Shown one piece after another: positions 12,500-25,193 of a stretch of 64,000 nt of DNA (position 1 is the first letter of the stretch; each line of letters opens with the position of its first letter). Origin of the DNA: Sodiomyces alkalinus F11. Its lineage: Eukaryota; Ascomycota; Sordariomycetes; Glomerellales; Plectosphaerellaceae. The position numbers and the translations under genes were made by a program. The notes under the pieces were generated by a model, which worked only from the letters and a program-made list of their open reading frames with translations, had not been told where the DNA came from and did no database searches. The stretch lies in contig NW_021167080.1 in NCBI RefSeq assembly GCF_003711515.1, forward strand, positions 3,322,155 to 3,386,154, read 5' to 3'.

Positions 12500-13620
12500 G
12501 CCGTATTAGCATAGTATTAACGGGGCGTTACTAGTTATTATTATCTTTATCGCCTTTAGTAGCGCTAATACTACTCTTAACGTACTTAAGGCCCTATAGT
12601 GACTAGTTAGCTAACCACCGCCGCTAAGGGCCGTAACGGGGCCGAAAGGAGGCTACTTATAAAGTGTTTTAAAATTAGGTCTATCTTACCCTCTAAACGC
12701 TTTACCTGGCGAGAGAACTCCTATACCTCCGCCGACACGGTGCCGCCGCGGCCGCGACCGGAAGGTAACGCCCGGTTTAGGGCCCGGTTAAAAGACCGGG
12801 ACGCTGTCTTTAGGCGCTCTTTAGCCTAAAAAGCTTATTAGTAAGGGGACTACCACGGCACTAAAAGGGGACGCTTATAGTAGCGATACTATTACTATTA
12901 GCGGCCTTTCCCGCTATATATATATTATAGAGATCTATAGGACGCTATTACTGCTTTTGAGTAGTGGAGGGGACTTATCGAGACGATTAGGATACACCAC
13001 TAAGGTATACCTATAGCACCACGGCAGTACTAGCACGACTTATATCCTTATATAAACGCCGACTATTAGTATATTAAAAATAGGCTATACTAGTTTCTAT
13101 AGTATTAGAGTAGGCCTCTATATTATCTAGGTATATACCTAAGCGCTTACTATAACGTATATAACTGCCCTAAGTTAGCCACTACGGTACCGCCTTAATA
13201 CTACCGGGGTTTATATACGGTATAACCCGAATCGAGCCCTTTTTATAACGGTTACGATTATTATTAGTATTAGCGTTATTATTAGGAGAAGATATCTACG
13301 ACTATTAGCACACTGCCGTAAAGGTATTACTACGCCACGAAGAGAACTTATATTAAGCTACTACTATTAATTACTTATATATATATATGGATTAATACTA
13401 TATTACCTAGTTAACCCTATACCGCCACGCTACCGCGACGCTACCCGCGAGATATTTATAGCAAAAACTACGATAGGAAAACGATAAGAATCCTAGAGGG
13501 GTTTACTAGTTAGTATAAGCCGTAACGATAAACCTACGGGACCGTAAGCGGGAATAGATCGGGAGGAAACCTATAATAAAATTATTAGCGTTATAGGAAG
13601 AAGAAGGAGGATTAAGGCAC
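12500..13620 (-). pseudogene. Antisense ORF in the LINE 3' region: Cys cluster plus coiled coil
   Basis: On the minus strand a single frame reads with only Gln-to-stop lesions: a Gln-rich N-terminal part (near 13,270), then YRGLLQYYRNQYSLFLIY, then a Cys cluster YKSCQYCRGAIGIPQWCI (near 13,030-12,980), a second YRSLQYIYSGKGRQQQYRYY segment whose Tyr residues may be former Cys, then a Gly/Arg linker and a helical segment AEVQEFSRQVKRLEGKIDLI (near 12,700) before the end near 12,520. The CxxC-G-C layout recalls the fungal DUF3716 family, but that is tentative. It lies between the RT and the A-rich tail, convergent with ORF2. Confidence 0.5.
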
Positions 13621-14160
13621 GAAGGCCTTAGGGGATATTAACAATCTAATTCGTATAATAGGGTGGAGCCTTATTCCCCCTACCTACTACCGGATATAGC
13701 AGGAACCCACCTAGAGGAGGCAAGAGGCGCCTACCCCCTTACTCTTTATATTAACTGAATAAAAGGAATAAAAGACACGATCCTTAAGGGATATAGGGAG
13801 ACTAAGGCTAGAGAGCCGTAGCCGCCGTATAGCGGTAGCACGGTAGCGCCCCCTTAGCCCCCGCTCCACCGATAAAGATTAGCTTAAGCTAACTTACCTA
13901 ACTACTAGCCTGCTTTACTTCCTATTAGCTATTAGCCTAGAGGTAAGATCCAGATACGTAACGGGGAAGAACCGGGGCTATATCGGCCCCGCAGCGGCAC
14001 CTCTCCATCTAAGGAAGTATATAGAGGTTTTCCCCGGGTTTTACCCGGGTTTTCCCCTTTATAGCCACCCGAGAAGGACTATATAGCCTAGGAAGGCTCC
14101 TGTAGATTAGTCAGGATAGCGGAGTAAGATTAATAATATTAATAAAAAAGGAGATAAAAC

Positions 14161-16330
14161 TGCTATTCTAGAAAGCGCCCGTTTTACGGTATTTTAACCC
14201 TACTCTACCGATACGTATTAAGTTAAATACTTTTACTTTTGCCCTTAGCGCTATTATTAGCTAACTCGAGGATAGCATATAGCGCCCTATAGCGTTTATA
14301 TCCCATAAGCTACGCGGGGCTAAGCTTAATTATAGTATACCCGATTCCGAGCTTATAGCTATTATCAAGTCTTTTTGGATATAGCGGCACTACGTGGCTT
14401 ATATTTAGAGCCCTATAGTGGTTCTAATAGACTACGTAAACCACCGTTACCTATTAGATAAGCCGAAGCTTAAGGGGTAGTACGCCTGTTAGCTCGAAGA
14501 ATTAGTACCGTTTGATTTTAAGATCCGGCACCGCCCGGGGACGTTAAATCCCGCGGATAGGTTATTAAGGAAGCCCTAATATACGCCTTATAAGCGTGCC
14601 CTGGTTATTAACCGGGCTAAGGCGGTAGAGTCCTTTTTGAAGCATTTTATTATAGGGTATATCGGGAACTAGGGTAGTTTCTATACTGCCCTAGTCTTTA
14701 TTCCCGCTCCTCCTACCTTACCGGAAAAGATAGTTAAGACGTAAGCGGATAACTTTATCTCGGAGCCTTTTTCGAGGCGTTTTATTTTAGGTATTATCGG
14801 GAACTAGCGTAATTCCCGCACTACCGCTAATTCTAACTTTCCCGCTCTTAATTCCCCTACCCTGCTAAAAGAAATAGTAAAGGCGTAAGCGGATAACCCT
14901 TTTTATACCCGATAGCGTAAAGGCCATGGTAATAATACTATATACGGATATTAGTCTAGGAGTAGTAGTATCCTTCGTTTTAAAAACCGCGTTTTTATAC
15001 TAGACTACTCTAGCCTCCGTTAAAAGATCCTGTAATATTTCTATAATAGACCTAGTATAGGGCACTATAGGATTATAAGAACTATTAAGAGGACTTCGGA
15101 TTTTTACTTTTAGAACTATCTCCCCCGGGATATACGTTAATTTATACCCACCTACGGCGTATATTAACGCACTAAGCCACGGTACTATAAGCTATATAAC
15201 GAGCTAGCGAGTCTCCTAGTACCTTAGCGCCCCTTTATAGAGATATCTATTAACTTTATCACGGGCTTACCGCTAGTTTATAGCGCAATTATGGATAGGA
15301 AACAGGATATTATCCTTATAGTAGTATACTGCCTAATAAAGTACTTAATTTATATCCCCTCGAGTAGTAGCCTAATAGTAGAAAGACTTACTAAGTCTTT
15401 ATAGTATTACGTCTTCCGTATTTTCGGCCTGCCTAATAGTATTATATTATACCCAGGCTTATTATTTATAAGTCGTTTTTAGGTAATCTTATATCGGTGC
15501 CTTAGTACCGTATATCGCCTATCTATAGCGTGGTACCCGTAGACGGATAGATACACGGAGCGGTAGAATTAGAACTCGAATATTACCTACGTGTATTCTA
15601 CTCGCAGGAATAGGATAACTAGGTTAACCGACTACCGTTAGTAGAATTTACCTATAATATAGCGTAGTATTCTACGATACGTTATACCCCCGCTAATACG
15701 TTAATAGGTTATAACCCTTAAGGCCCTGACGAAGTATAGCTCCCGAGGGTAGGCGAGGTTCGCGTAGCGGAAGCAGACTATCGCGCGGAGTACCTTATAG
15801 CCTAGCGCCGGTTTATCTTGAACCTTATTAAGAGGGCGTAGGCCTCCTACGAATAGTATTATAATAACGGATATACCTAGCGTTCTTTTAAGGTCGACGA
15901 GTATGTCCTGCTATCCACGAAGAATATCCGGTAGAAAAGACTATTAAAAAAGCTTAGCGATAAGTTTATCGGCCCCTATAAGATGACTAAGATTATCGGC
16001 ACGTATAGCCTAGCTTACTAGCTAGCACTGCTAAAAGGTATAAGAATCTATAATATATTCCCGGTTTCCCTGCTAGAACCTTAGAGGTCCCGCGATAGAT
16101 TATAACCGGAACCACCACCTATAGTCGACGTCGAACTGGATTCGGATAAGTATAAGGTTAAAGCTATCCTGGATTATCGATATTAGGGTATACGGTGCTA
16201 ATACCTAATTAAATAGGCCGGCTATAGCGATAAAGAAAATACCTAAGAGCCGAAGGGGAATATCCCCGATAAACTCGTCGACGCTTACTTTAAGGCGAGA
16301 CTATTAAGGAACTAAACGGGTTTATACCCT
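14161..16330 (+). pseudogene. Gypsy-1 copy A RNase H, integrase and chromodomain (RIPped)
   Basis: Second half of pol. RNase H (about 14,215-14,600) reads AFISHKLRGAKLNYSIPDSE and later RHRPGTLNPADRL. The H2C2-type integrase N-terminal region is at about 15,000-15,200. The integrase core (about 15,285-15,600) begins with MDRKQDIILIV and contains IFGLPNSII and SIAWYPQTDRYTERQNQ, the usual HPQTDGQTER box. The chromodomain lies at about 16,165-16,270 (ILDYRYQGIRCQYLIKQAGY then SDKENTQEP), which places the element among chromoviruses. Stops fall at Gln codons. Copy B keeps a longer open integrase piece (45,197-45,403). Confidence 0.88.
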
Positions 16331-16859
16331 ATCCTTATAGGAGACCTTATAAATATGATATAAAGACGTTTTTCTATCCTTTCCCCGTCTTTACGGATAA
16401 TAAGACTTACTAGGAACTAAGTAGGTTTATATACTATCCACGTATCGGCTATATTAACCTAGAAAAACCCTTCAATAGGCTATAGAGATAAATTCTTAGG
16501 CAGGGACCCCCCCTTAACCTAGACGGGAGCTATATAGGCGTTATCGCCTCGGTTACTGTTTTCTTCCTTTTAAGCGTTCTGCTTCCGACCTCTATTCCTT
16601 TTCGGGTATAACGCCCCTAATCTCTATTCCTCTTCCTTAGGTATAACAGCTTATCGCCCTTAAAGTCTATTTCCCTTTACTATTCCCTTAATTAACTATC
16701 ACAATAGGGACACGATTATATTATAATAGAAGTATAGTTAGAGACTATTAGGGTTATAATAGGAATACCCTAAAGCTGGTTAAAAAAAAAAGAAAAAACC
16801 TAACCCGAAGGCTAGTAAAAAACCTGAAAAACAAATAACCGTTCCTTTATATATACTAT

Positions 16860-18500
16860 CACGGCCCCTTTAAGGCGTCCTTAAACTCCACTAACTTATT
16901 ATCTAAAGGGGTAGGCTCGCGCCTAGCTACCTCGTTATTATTATCCTCTATATATACCTAGCTCTGCCCCGCGGTAGTAGCTATTACCCCCTTTTACCTA
17001 CTACCCGCGGATAGCGTTAAAGAATAAAAAGATAATAGCGTCTTCGCCTTCTACTACTTCTTCTTCTTCTTCCCTAATAAAGGAGTCGAGGGCGTTAAAG
17101 CCTTTTTCCCTTTCTTCACTAATAAGGCCGGCACTATATCGTTATTATCGGGCATTTTATAGGCATCCGGGGGATCCTAGGGACTTTACGGTATAAAGCC
17201 TTAAGGTTACGTAGAGCCACTATTACTAAATATATCGTCGCCTATAAAGCTAACCCCCGCGGGGGCTAAGGCGGACCCTAAGGGTATACGTATATTACCT
17301 TCTACGGCCTAAGCCTAAGCTAGGTTAAGAGCAGCTATCTACTCGAAAGCAGTGGCTATACATTCTTAGGCCGTGAGGTCGCGCTAATATAACGCTAGGC
17401 GTTACTACTTAATATTAAGCCGCTACTACTCGACCGTAAGGCGCTACTACTATAGCCCGATAAATGACTTAAGGATTAACTCTATACTATTAAGCCTCTT
17501 ATAGATATCTTCCGCCGTTTTTTAGCGGGCGTCGGTAACTTCCTTAGCTTAACGCCGAGTAGTTATAGCTTCCTCGGCAGATAACCGGTTAACCTTTAGC
17601 GTCGCTTAACCTAAAGCCTTTTTAAGGATAACCTAGCATTAAACTACTATAGCATAGTATTAGTATTATATAGGATTAGTAAGGGTACTATATATGATTA
17701 ATAAGGGGACTCGGTTACTAATACTTATATAACGACTCTCATTTAGACTACTTTTCTCGATAGCGATAGCTAAAACCATTTATAGCTACTTAGCAGCGTT
17801 ATTACCGGTAATAGAGAGCTATTATATATATTAGAAATAGGCCCACGGAGTAGTCTATAAAGGGAGGGGCTATATAGATAGTAATAAAGATATATAACTT
17901 ACTATACGGTATTTAAGGCTATTATACTTAGAGTAGTAGTGGTATTTATTCGTACGCCGACCGTTATCGGCGTGTCGGCACGTCTCGGCCTTAATAGTAT
18001 ACGTCTTTTCTTTAAAGTTAATCGTTACTAACTTACCCGTATAACCTATATAGGGGGCCCTTAGATCCCCGCCTATACCGATATCTATTACCCTTTAGCG
18101 TAGAGCGACTAACGGCGTAGTAGTCGATAACGACGTAACTATAATAGAAGTAGGAGGCTCTAGTATAGCCGGAGCGATAACCTATAATAAGGTAGGCTGT
18201 ATAGCCGACTACGGGGCAGACTGCTTAACGAACTATAAGGTCGACGCCGCGACCACGATCTTAATCCTCTTAGAGGACTATATTATACTCACGGGAGTAG
18301 CGACGCGCTTATTATTATTATTATCTTCCTAGAAAGGTATAGTAACTATACTAGACGTGTAATTAGCTAGTATTATAGACTAGGGGCGTGTAGAAGCACT
18401 TATAAGATAGTAGTTAATTAATTAATTGATTAAGAAAAACTATAAACCGTTAGTATAAGATACCTAGGATTAGGTAGAACTTATAAGGCGTAGTATAATC
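16860..18500 (-). pseudogene. Gypsy-1 copy A antisense ORF (coiled-coil protein)
   Basis: Minus-strand counterpart of the + strand ORF of copy B (34,860-35,316 joined to 42,652-43,760). It shows the uninterrupted arrangement: an N-terminal low-complexity half, the segment CRHADNGRRTNKYHYYSKYN near 17,970-17,920, then a long Gln/Leu-rich coiled coil and a basic Lys-rich tail towards 16,860. It is convergent with pol and separated from the chromodomain end by about 0.5 kb. Function unknown. Confidence 0.6.
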
Positions 18501-19053
18501 GACAATTAAGTATAGAAGAGAAAGAAAAGAATAGGAAGGGGGAGTAATAGCAGGTTATAAGATATCCCCCCTAATAGTAGTTATATAGGCACTTATTTTT
18601 AGTATAAAGAAGGAAGCTACGAAATTCACGGAAGGAGTAACGACGGGCCCTATATAATACTAGCTTCGGGAGTCTGTAAGGATAGATTAAAGGGATAACC
18701 CAGCAGGATAAAGGGGTAGATTCGATAGCCCGGGAAGGAACCTCCCTAGAACCCCTTAGGTTCCCGGTAGGGGCATAGCTATAGGCGCCGGATTCGGAAG
18801 CATAAAAAGGAGTAGTCCTTATTAGTGACTTTAGTAACTAGATAAAAGGAGAGAGGGTATACCTAGATCAGAGCCACGGCTAAAGGGGCACTAGGCGGGA
18901 ACCTATTAGGGTCTTATCGTGAAGGGCTCTAGTTCGGGGTATTAAGGGATTTAGGGATTTAGGAACGGACTCGGAGGCTAGGTTTCGGGGGAGCCGAGAG
19001 GCCGGCACGGATCGGGCGCTCCTAAGGATAGGAGTATCCGGGGGAGGTCGCTA

Positions 19054-19403
19054 TATTAGGTGTCTATAGTAATGGTTATAATAGGTCCCTAGTATAAACC
19101 TATAGGGGCCTAGGTATACCTTGTCTAAGACTCCTTAAGGCATAAATAAAGTAAGTTATTATATAGTAAACAGAATAGTCCCTCGAAGTAAATAAGGCAG
19201 CCCTCGAGGAAGTAAATAAATAGCCCTCGAGGAGTAAGGCGTAGTCTTAAGGAGCGAGGGAGCCTCCCCTTTAAAAAGGGAGGCCAGTAATTAATCTGAT
19301 TCTTTGGCTACCCCTATACTTTTCCTATCGTGATCCTATTATAATCCTATCTGGTTCCTTGCTTAGCCCTACCTTTCTACTCTTTACCACTACCCATTTG
19401 ACA
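19054..19403 (+). repeat. Gypsy-1 copy A 3' LTR
   Basis: 350 bp, matching the reverse complement of the copy B LTRs (33,936-34,288 and 49,895-50,247). It begins TATTAGGTGTC (TGTCAGGTGTC before RIP) and ends CCCATTTGACA. The purine-rich ATCCGGGGGAGGTCG just upstream is the polypurine tract. Confidence 0.85.
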
Positions 19404-19556
19404 GTAGTCCATACGCTCTTAAAGCTAAAGCTATTAATAAAGCTATTACTAAAGCTATTAACGAAAAGACTCTTAAAGAGTCTTCGAGGGAGGGGACAAG
19501 AGTCCTAGGGCGAGAGAGAGGGAGAGGGTAAAGGAGAGGGCGAAAACGTAGAGTCC
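19404..19556. other. Spacer between Gypsy-1 copy A and Copia-1
   Basis: 153 bp with an imperfect AAAGCTATTA repeat (about 19,425-19,460) and a GA-rich run. Before the Copia-1 insertion it was continuous with 25,194 onwards. No gene seen. Confidence 0.5.
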
Positions 19557-19759
19557 TGTCGAACAGACTACCGTCTTTTCGGTTACATAATGGACCGGAT
19601 TGCCAAGAGTACAATCCGGATAGACGCTTGCAGAATCTGCACCATATAAAATACGGTGGCAGCGTTTCCCTGACGGTCTTGGACAGTTATAATTGTAGAT
19701 AATTGCATTAATTAAAGTTTGACCTATTTTATGACGATTTTGACTACGCTTTATCTGAT
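19557..19759 (+). repeat. Copia-1 5' LTR
   Basis: Begins TGTCGAACAGACTACCG and carries a TATAAAATACGG promoter-like box near 19,645-19,656. It matches 24,991-25,193, with differences that are mainly transitions. Confidence 0.82.
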
Positions 19760-19869
19760 AATTAAGGGTCTTACTTGCTAAGTGAAGATATACTCTTTTA
19801 CCTTTACTACTATCGATTTAAGAAGCTATCTAGCCGCGCCAATATAGCGTGTTAATCTATAAATATCTA

Positions 19870-22800
19870 TTAAGATATCGTATCTTAGCCCTATTACGTA
19901 TAAAACCTATAAGGATTAGGAGCTCTGGCGATGCCTGTACGAATCGGTTACCACCTATAATAACGTATAGAGGTTTCTCCGCCTAGTTAATCCGACTTAG
20001 TCCACCGAAGAGCCTTTAATACCGAATTACGACTCCTTCCCCTTAATAACGCCTAGGCGTACCCTTACGTAATATCTTAACCTTATAGAGGCCGGCTAGA
20101 AGGTGTATAACGTCGAAATCGCGCGCTAGAAAATCCTATAAGCGTAATACGATAGCTACCTAAAGGGGATTAACGCTATGCTGACCTGGCAGGTTAATAC
20201 TATCGACTAAAGCCGTAGATAATTACTGCGAGGAGATATACCTCGCGAGGTATATAAAGCTATTAAACGCGATACGGATTGATACCTGGCCATCCGCTAA
20301 ACCGATACCCACGAAGAGTATATTAAGTATACTCGTTATCCTACTAATAGCCTTAAGAAGCTCGGGGAGTAGTTAGATAAGTGGCAGCTGCTGCTATAAA
20401 GCTGTGAAGATACCGGTTCGAAGCCCGCCACGTATATATAGGTTATAGACTTCTTTAGAGGTATACGCTCCTATACCGGCCGCGATTAGACTAAGGCTAA
20501 GGGACGCCTTATAGATAACTAAGTAGTTATACCCAAAGACCTTTATACCCTCGGTCAGAAATACATTAATACCAGACTTAAGGACTAAGGAAAACGCGGT
20601 AGCTACCGCGCTATAGTATTCCCTACTCTATATACCGGAAGCGAGGAGGGTAAAGATACCTTAGATACCACGGCTAAGCCCCGTAAAAAAGGCAGCCGTG
20701 GGAAGAATAAAGCTAAGAATCCCACTACCGCAGTATCTATAGCCATACTTTCTACTATTTTAACTAACCGTTCTTCTTCCAAAAGACGTTAATCTGCCCT
20801 CTAATAAAGGGAACCCTATCGAGTATATACTACGCCGTATCACGATATTAACGTCTATTACTATATCTTTCCGGAGATGGCGTTTAACGGCTAGACGCCC
20901 TACGAAAACACTAAAATAACCGTCGACCGGATCCTTAAATACAACCCTGCTATACGCGCGGAAGTGGAAGAACTACGTGCCGTAAAGAAGGTAAAGAAGG
21001 ATATAGGCCGGGACTCTGTATAGCTTAAGGAGGCGTGACTTAACTATAGTAGCGTCCATAGCAGCATCTTCTACACAGCCAGCTTTACGGCGGGCACTAC
21101 TACTAGTTACCCTCTTCGAGCCTCTGCTATCCTCGATTCCGGCGCTACTATTCATATTTTCAACGATTTTTCCCGTTTTTCTGATTTTATCCCCGCTACG
21201 CTAGGAGACTATATAGTCGTAGGCAGCTTATCGCTACCTATTAAAGGTTACGGTAATATAACCGTAAGACTAAACGGACTAATAGGAGGCCTTGATTTTA
21301 GACTATTAAACGTCGTATATTACGAAGATTTTGCCTGTAATTTAATCTTAAACTAACCGTTACGACTACGAGGATACTAGTAGGATCAGAAGCCACTAAA
21401 TAACTGCCTTCGACGTGCCGATAGATCTATTTTATACTAGCTAAGTCACCACTTCGATTAAACCATGGTTAAATACATGCCCTCTAACTAATCTACGGCT
21501 ACTTTTCTAGGTTCTTTAACCACCCGAAAATCGACGATACGATATCTAAGCACTACGGAGGGTATCTTATAGTATCTACGGCTAGGGTATACTAGCCCTA
21601 AACCGCTTAGGCACCTAGAAGAGCAGACGCAGGGGGTTAAAATAAAGGGACTAATAACTATCGACTATAAGGCCTATAAGCTTATAAAGACTAAATGGCA
21701 CGTTAGCAGGCGCCCTTACACCGTACCTACCTATATAGGGGAGCGGTAGGGGACTAATTTCACGGATTTTAACCGAATATCCGATAGGGACTCGCGGTTT
21801 ATATTTTTCACCGACCGTTATAGTAGTTTTACGGCCACCTATGTTATAAAGAGTAAGCTAGTAGTAGATATCCTCGTAATAATCAAGGAATTCCTCGCCT
21901 AGGTAGACCGCTAATTAGGCTATAAGGTGCGCGTTTTCGAGTCTAGTAACGAGCTAACTTAATCCCACGATATTACCTAATTCCTACATAATAAGGGCAT
22001 CCTTTTAGAGGCATCTACTACTAACACTTAAGCGCAGAACAGGGGTGCTAAACGCGCTGCTACCGTGATTATTTTAAAGGGTCGTACGATAAATATCCAC
22101 GTAAAACTACCGCTGTTTATATAGCCCAAGGCTATTCCCACGGCCGCGTACGTCTATAACCAAACACCCCGAAGGCAGTATAATAATAAGGATTAGAAAA
22201 CGCTATACGAGGTCCTCTTTAAAAGGAAGCCGATTTTATCACACCTTCAAGCCTACGGCTCTAAGGCGTACGCGATAATAAAGGACGCCTAAAAGACTAC
22301 TAATAAGCTATTAAATCGTATCGCTCCCCGCGCCTATATCGGCTACCTCGCCGGCTATAACTCCACTAATATCTTTCGTATCCACGTACCTAGCCTACGC
22401 CGCTATAACCGGGTTATTCGAACACGCGATACAGATTTTAATAAACACGCCTTCTTTAATGGCGATATCGCTACCTTTAAGAACAACCTCCGTTAATTAA
22501 CCGAGGAGTAACTAGAAGACATAATTAGTCAGATTAAGCAGGAGAGGGCTAGAGATTCACGGCCATTTATAGACGTATAAGCTAAGGACCCCCCCCCCTT
22601 ATATAACTACTTATTTTAAACTTAACCCTTTACCGGGGGAGCTTTCCCCCGGATCCCCTTCCTCGACGGCTTTACCGTTAAGGTTATAGTCCGTAATACC
22701 CGGCTATAAGGGGGTAGAGGAGGCTATCTCGAGTTAATTAGGATAAGATTTAGGTCACGAACTATATAATTTAGCCGGTATAGCGCCTAATCACCGTCTA

Positions 22801-24950
22801 TATCCGCCTAATCCACTACTTCCTACTCTACTAATAACCCCGCTATTAGTTATAGCGCTAATAGCAGCTGTAATATTAGGAAATCGTGAATCCTCTACGG
22901 TTATAGCTATAGGGTTCCTTATAGATAGAGGAACACGGTACTACGATACCGCTATAGTTATGGCTATAGGGCTCCCTATAAATAGGGGAGCGCGACTAAT
23001 TAGGTAAGGAGATAGCTAGAAAAAAGACTATTAGGTTACTGCGTTTAATACTGGCCGCTACGCCCCTAATATATATATATTAAATAGAACTCCGCTACCT
23101 AAATTACGGTTAAAAAGGTCCACGCTTATAGCGCTATAGCGACACTTAATAATACCCTACGAATCCACGGCCCCGGCGGTAACCACCGGAAGTATAACCT
23201 AGGAGGCTATCTCGGGAAATATAACTCCGGCGGTTACCCTAGCGGCCGTAAAGATCTACCGTAAAGACCTCCCTCCTCCTCTGAAGAACCCTCGCGATAT
23301 ACCCTTTTACCCTTACGACCACCTATTCCGACAGGTATAAGAAGACCACCTATAGAGCCACGATGAGATAGGAATATAGATACGGGTACCGGCGTCCGTA
23401 GCAGATAGATATTAGGTTCTTAATTCGATATAGGTAATAATATATAAGTTCGATAAGTATAGATGTCTATATAAATACAAGGTAAGGCTTATAGTACGAG
23501 GAGATTAGTAGTATTAATCCTTGTTTAAAGAGATATATGCAGTAACGCTAGCCGGATAGTTATTCCGCGCGTTAATAGCTATCGCCGCCCGATTTAACCT
23601 TACGCTATTATAATTGAACGTTATAAACGCGTTTATACACACGCCCCTCCCCCACGATATCTTTATATACCCGCCGCTAGGCTTTCTAGCCCCTAAGAGT
23701 TATGTATACCTGAAAAAGGCGTTATATAGACTTAAGGAGTCCCCGCTATTATAGTAAAAGCACTTTTTAGCTATCCTTTTAGCGGACGGATTCTAGATAG
23801 TGCTATAAGAACCGTGTTATTTTCTACGACGTGGTTTAATCCTATTGTTTTACGTCGACGATATCGTTATTACTTATAGTATATAATATAAGGCGTAGAT
23901 AAAGCAGGCTATTAATAACCTATAACGCCACTATAACCTATAAGGTAACGATCGTCTATAGTGGTTCCTTAGTATTAAGGTTTTTCGCGACCACGTCGCC
24001 CGTAAAATCTAGCTATTATAACGCGACTACGTTACTAAGTTAGAACGCCTATTAAAGCTAAATAGTAATCGTAAGCATAGCAGTAACTATCGCCTAACGC
24101 ACCTAATTAAGATTGTAGAACTACTACCCTATTTAGAGACCTCGATACACGTTAAAAGCTATTAACGGAAGATAGGATCTATGCTATATAAAGCAGTAAT
24201 ATCGCGGCCTAATATCGTGTTTATAGTATCTAGGCTATACCGGTTTAACATTAATCCAGGGCCTATTTATTATAAGGCCGCCGATTATCTAATCCTTTAT
24301 CTAATTAATAGCTAATTATTTATATTAGAATTAGGGGGTAGCGATACTATTAAAATCTATACTAACGCCTTATTTACCGATAATACCCTTAATCGAAAGA
24401 GTAGTTAAGCATACGTGACACGCTTATTTAGCGGTATAATCGCGTAGTGCCCTAATAAGCAGGATATAGTTATAACGTTAATAATAGAAGTAGAGCTATT
24501 AGTATTAGTATAAGGTATAAAAGAGGGTATCTTTATATAACGCCTATTACTTAGTATAGGAGTGGAATTTAACGATCCGGAATTAAGGATCGTATACGAT
24601 AATAACTAAACGATTCGATTAGTGAATTAAGAGATTAGTATATTAATAACGCGCCTTCGCCACGTCGATATCCACGGCCACTAATTACGTTAAGTAAAGG
24701 AATAAGGGTAAATACTTATAACGTATATTACGAGCGCGGAAATAATAGTAGACGGATTAACGAAGGCGTTATGCAGCGAGAAATTTAAGATATTCAGGTC
24801 CTAGGTGGGCGTGATAGATATACGGGAACGGTCATAGCAGAAATAGCTAGAGGAAGTCCGGATGGAATATTTAGAGGACCTAGAGGATGAATTTAAGGGC
24901 GGCTATAGCGAATAGATTATATAGCTGGTTTATCTGCCGATTACGAATAG
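19870..24950 (+). pseudogene. Copia-1 gag-pol polyprotein (RIPped)
   Basis: Gag lies at about 19,870-20,700. The protease is near 21,128-21,170 (AILDSGATIHIFNDF, active-site DSG intact). Integrase spans about 21,750-22,560. The RT N-terminus has KYRCLYKYKVRLIVRGD near 23,455, NVINAFIHTPLP near 23,620 and the catalytic LLFYVDDIVITY near 23,845-23,885 (YVDD intact). RNase H is at about 24,355-24,770, with FTDNTLNRKSSQAYVTR and ITRLRHVDIHGH. In-frame TAG/TAA replace Gln throughout, so no full-length product is possible. Confidence 0.85.
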
Positions 24951-24990
24951 CTTTAATCGCCTAACTAACGTTTAGGGCGATTAGGGGGTA

Positions 24991-25193
24991 TATCGAATAG
25001 ACTACCGTCTTTTTGGTTATATAATAGGCCGGATTACTAAGCGTATAATCCGGATAAACGCTTACAGAATCTACACTATATAAAATACGGTAGTAGCATT
25101 TCCCTGACGGTCTTGGACAGTTATAATTATAGATAATTGCCTTAATTAAATTTTGACCTATTTTGTAACGATTTTGACAACGCTTTATCTGAA
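24991..25193 (+). repeat. Copia-1 3' LTR
   Basis: Direct repeat of 19,557-19,759, starting TATCGAATAGACTACCG. The 24,961-25,266 minus-strand open frame that overlaps it is an LTR artefact. Confidence 0.82.

Larger units (their letters stand above)
7502..14151 (+). mobile_element. LINE (non-LTR retrotransposon) inserted in Gypsy-1 copy A
   Basis: It is flanked by a 9-bp target-site duplication AGATAAAAC at 7,493-7,501 and 14,152-14,160 and ends in an A-rich tail (AATAAAAAAGG). It encodes ORF1 with a zinc-knuckle region and ORF2 with an endonuclease and RT on +, followed by about 1.6 kb carrying an antisense decayed ORF before the tail. Removing it and one duplication restores the Gypsy-1 frame seen in copy B. 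It is heavily RIPped. The 3' tail and TSD show that the full 6,650 bp went in as one unit, or that anything nested inside it came later. Confidence 0.8.
1..19403 (+). mobile_element. Gypsy-1 copy A, chromoviral LTR retrotransposon, interrupted twice
   Basis: Ty3/Gypsy element on + whose 5' LTR and first ~0.9 kb lie left of the window. Its order is gag zinc knuckle, protease, RT (1-2,190), RNase H, integrase and chromodomain (14,161-16,330), an antisense ORF (16,860-18,500) and the 3' LTR (19,054-19,403). It aligns throughout with copy B at 33,936-50,247, which is in the opposite orientation and shows the uninterrupted order. Relative to copy B two blocks are inserted, 2,191-7,472 and 7,502-14,151, separated by a 29-bp Gypsy sliver (7,473-7,501). 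The coding regions are full of TAG/TAA at Gln positions, so the copy is dead. Confidence 0.88.
19557..25193 (+). mobile_element. Copia-1, complete Ty1/Copia LTR retrotransposon (RIPped)
   Basis: LTRs at 19,557-19,759 and 24,991-25,193 (about 203 bp) surround a gag-protease-integrase-RT-RNase H order on +, diagnostic for Ty1/Copia. AGTCC on both sides (19,552-19,556 and 25,194-25,198) is a probable 5-bp target duplication; the inner LTR ends are uncertain by one or two bases. The purine-rich TTAGGGCGATTAGGGGG precedes the 3' LTR. A partial LTR of the same family is at 59,722-59,893. Confidence 0.85.
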
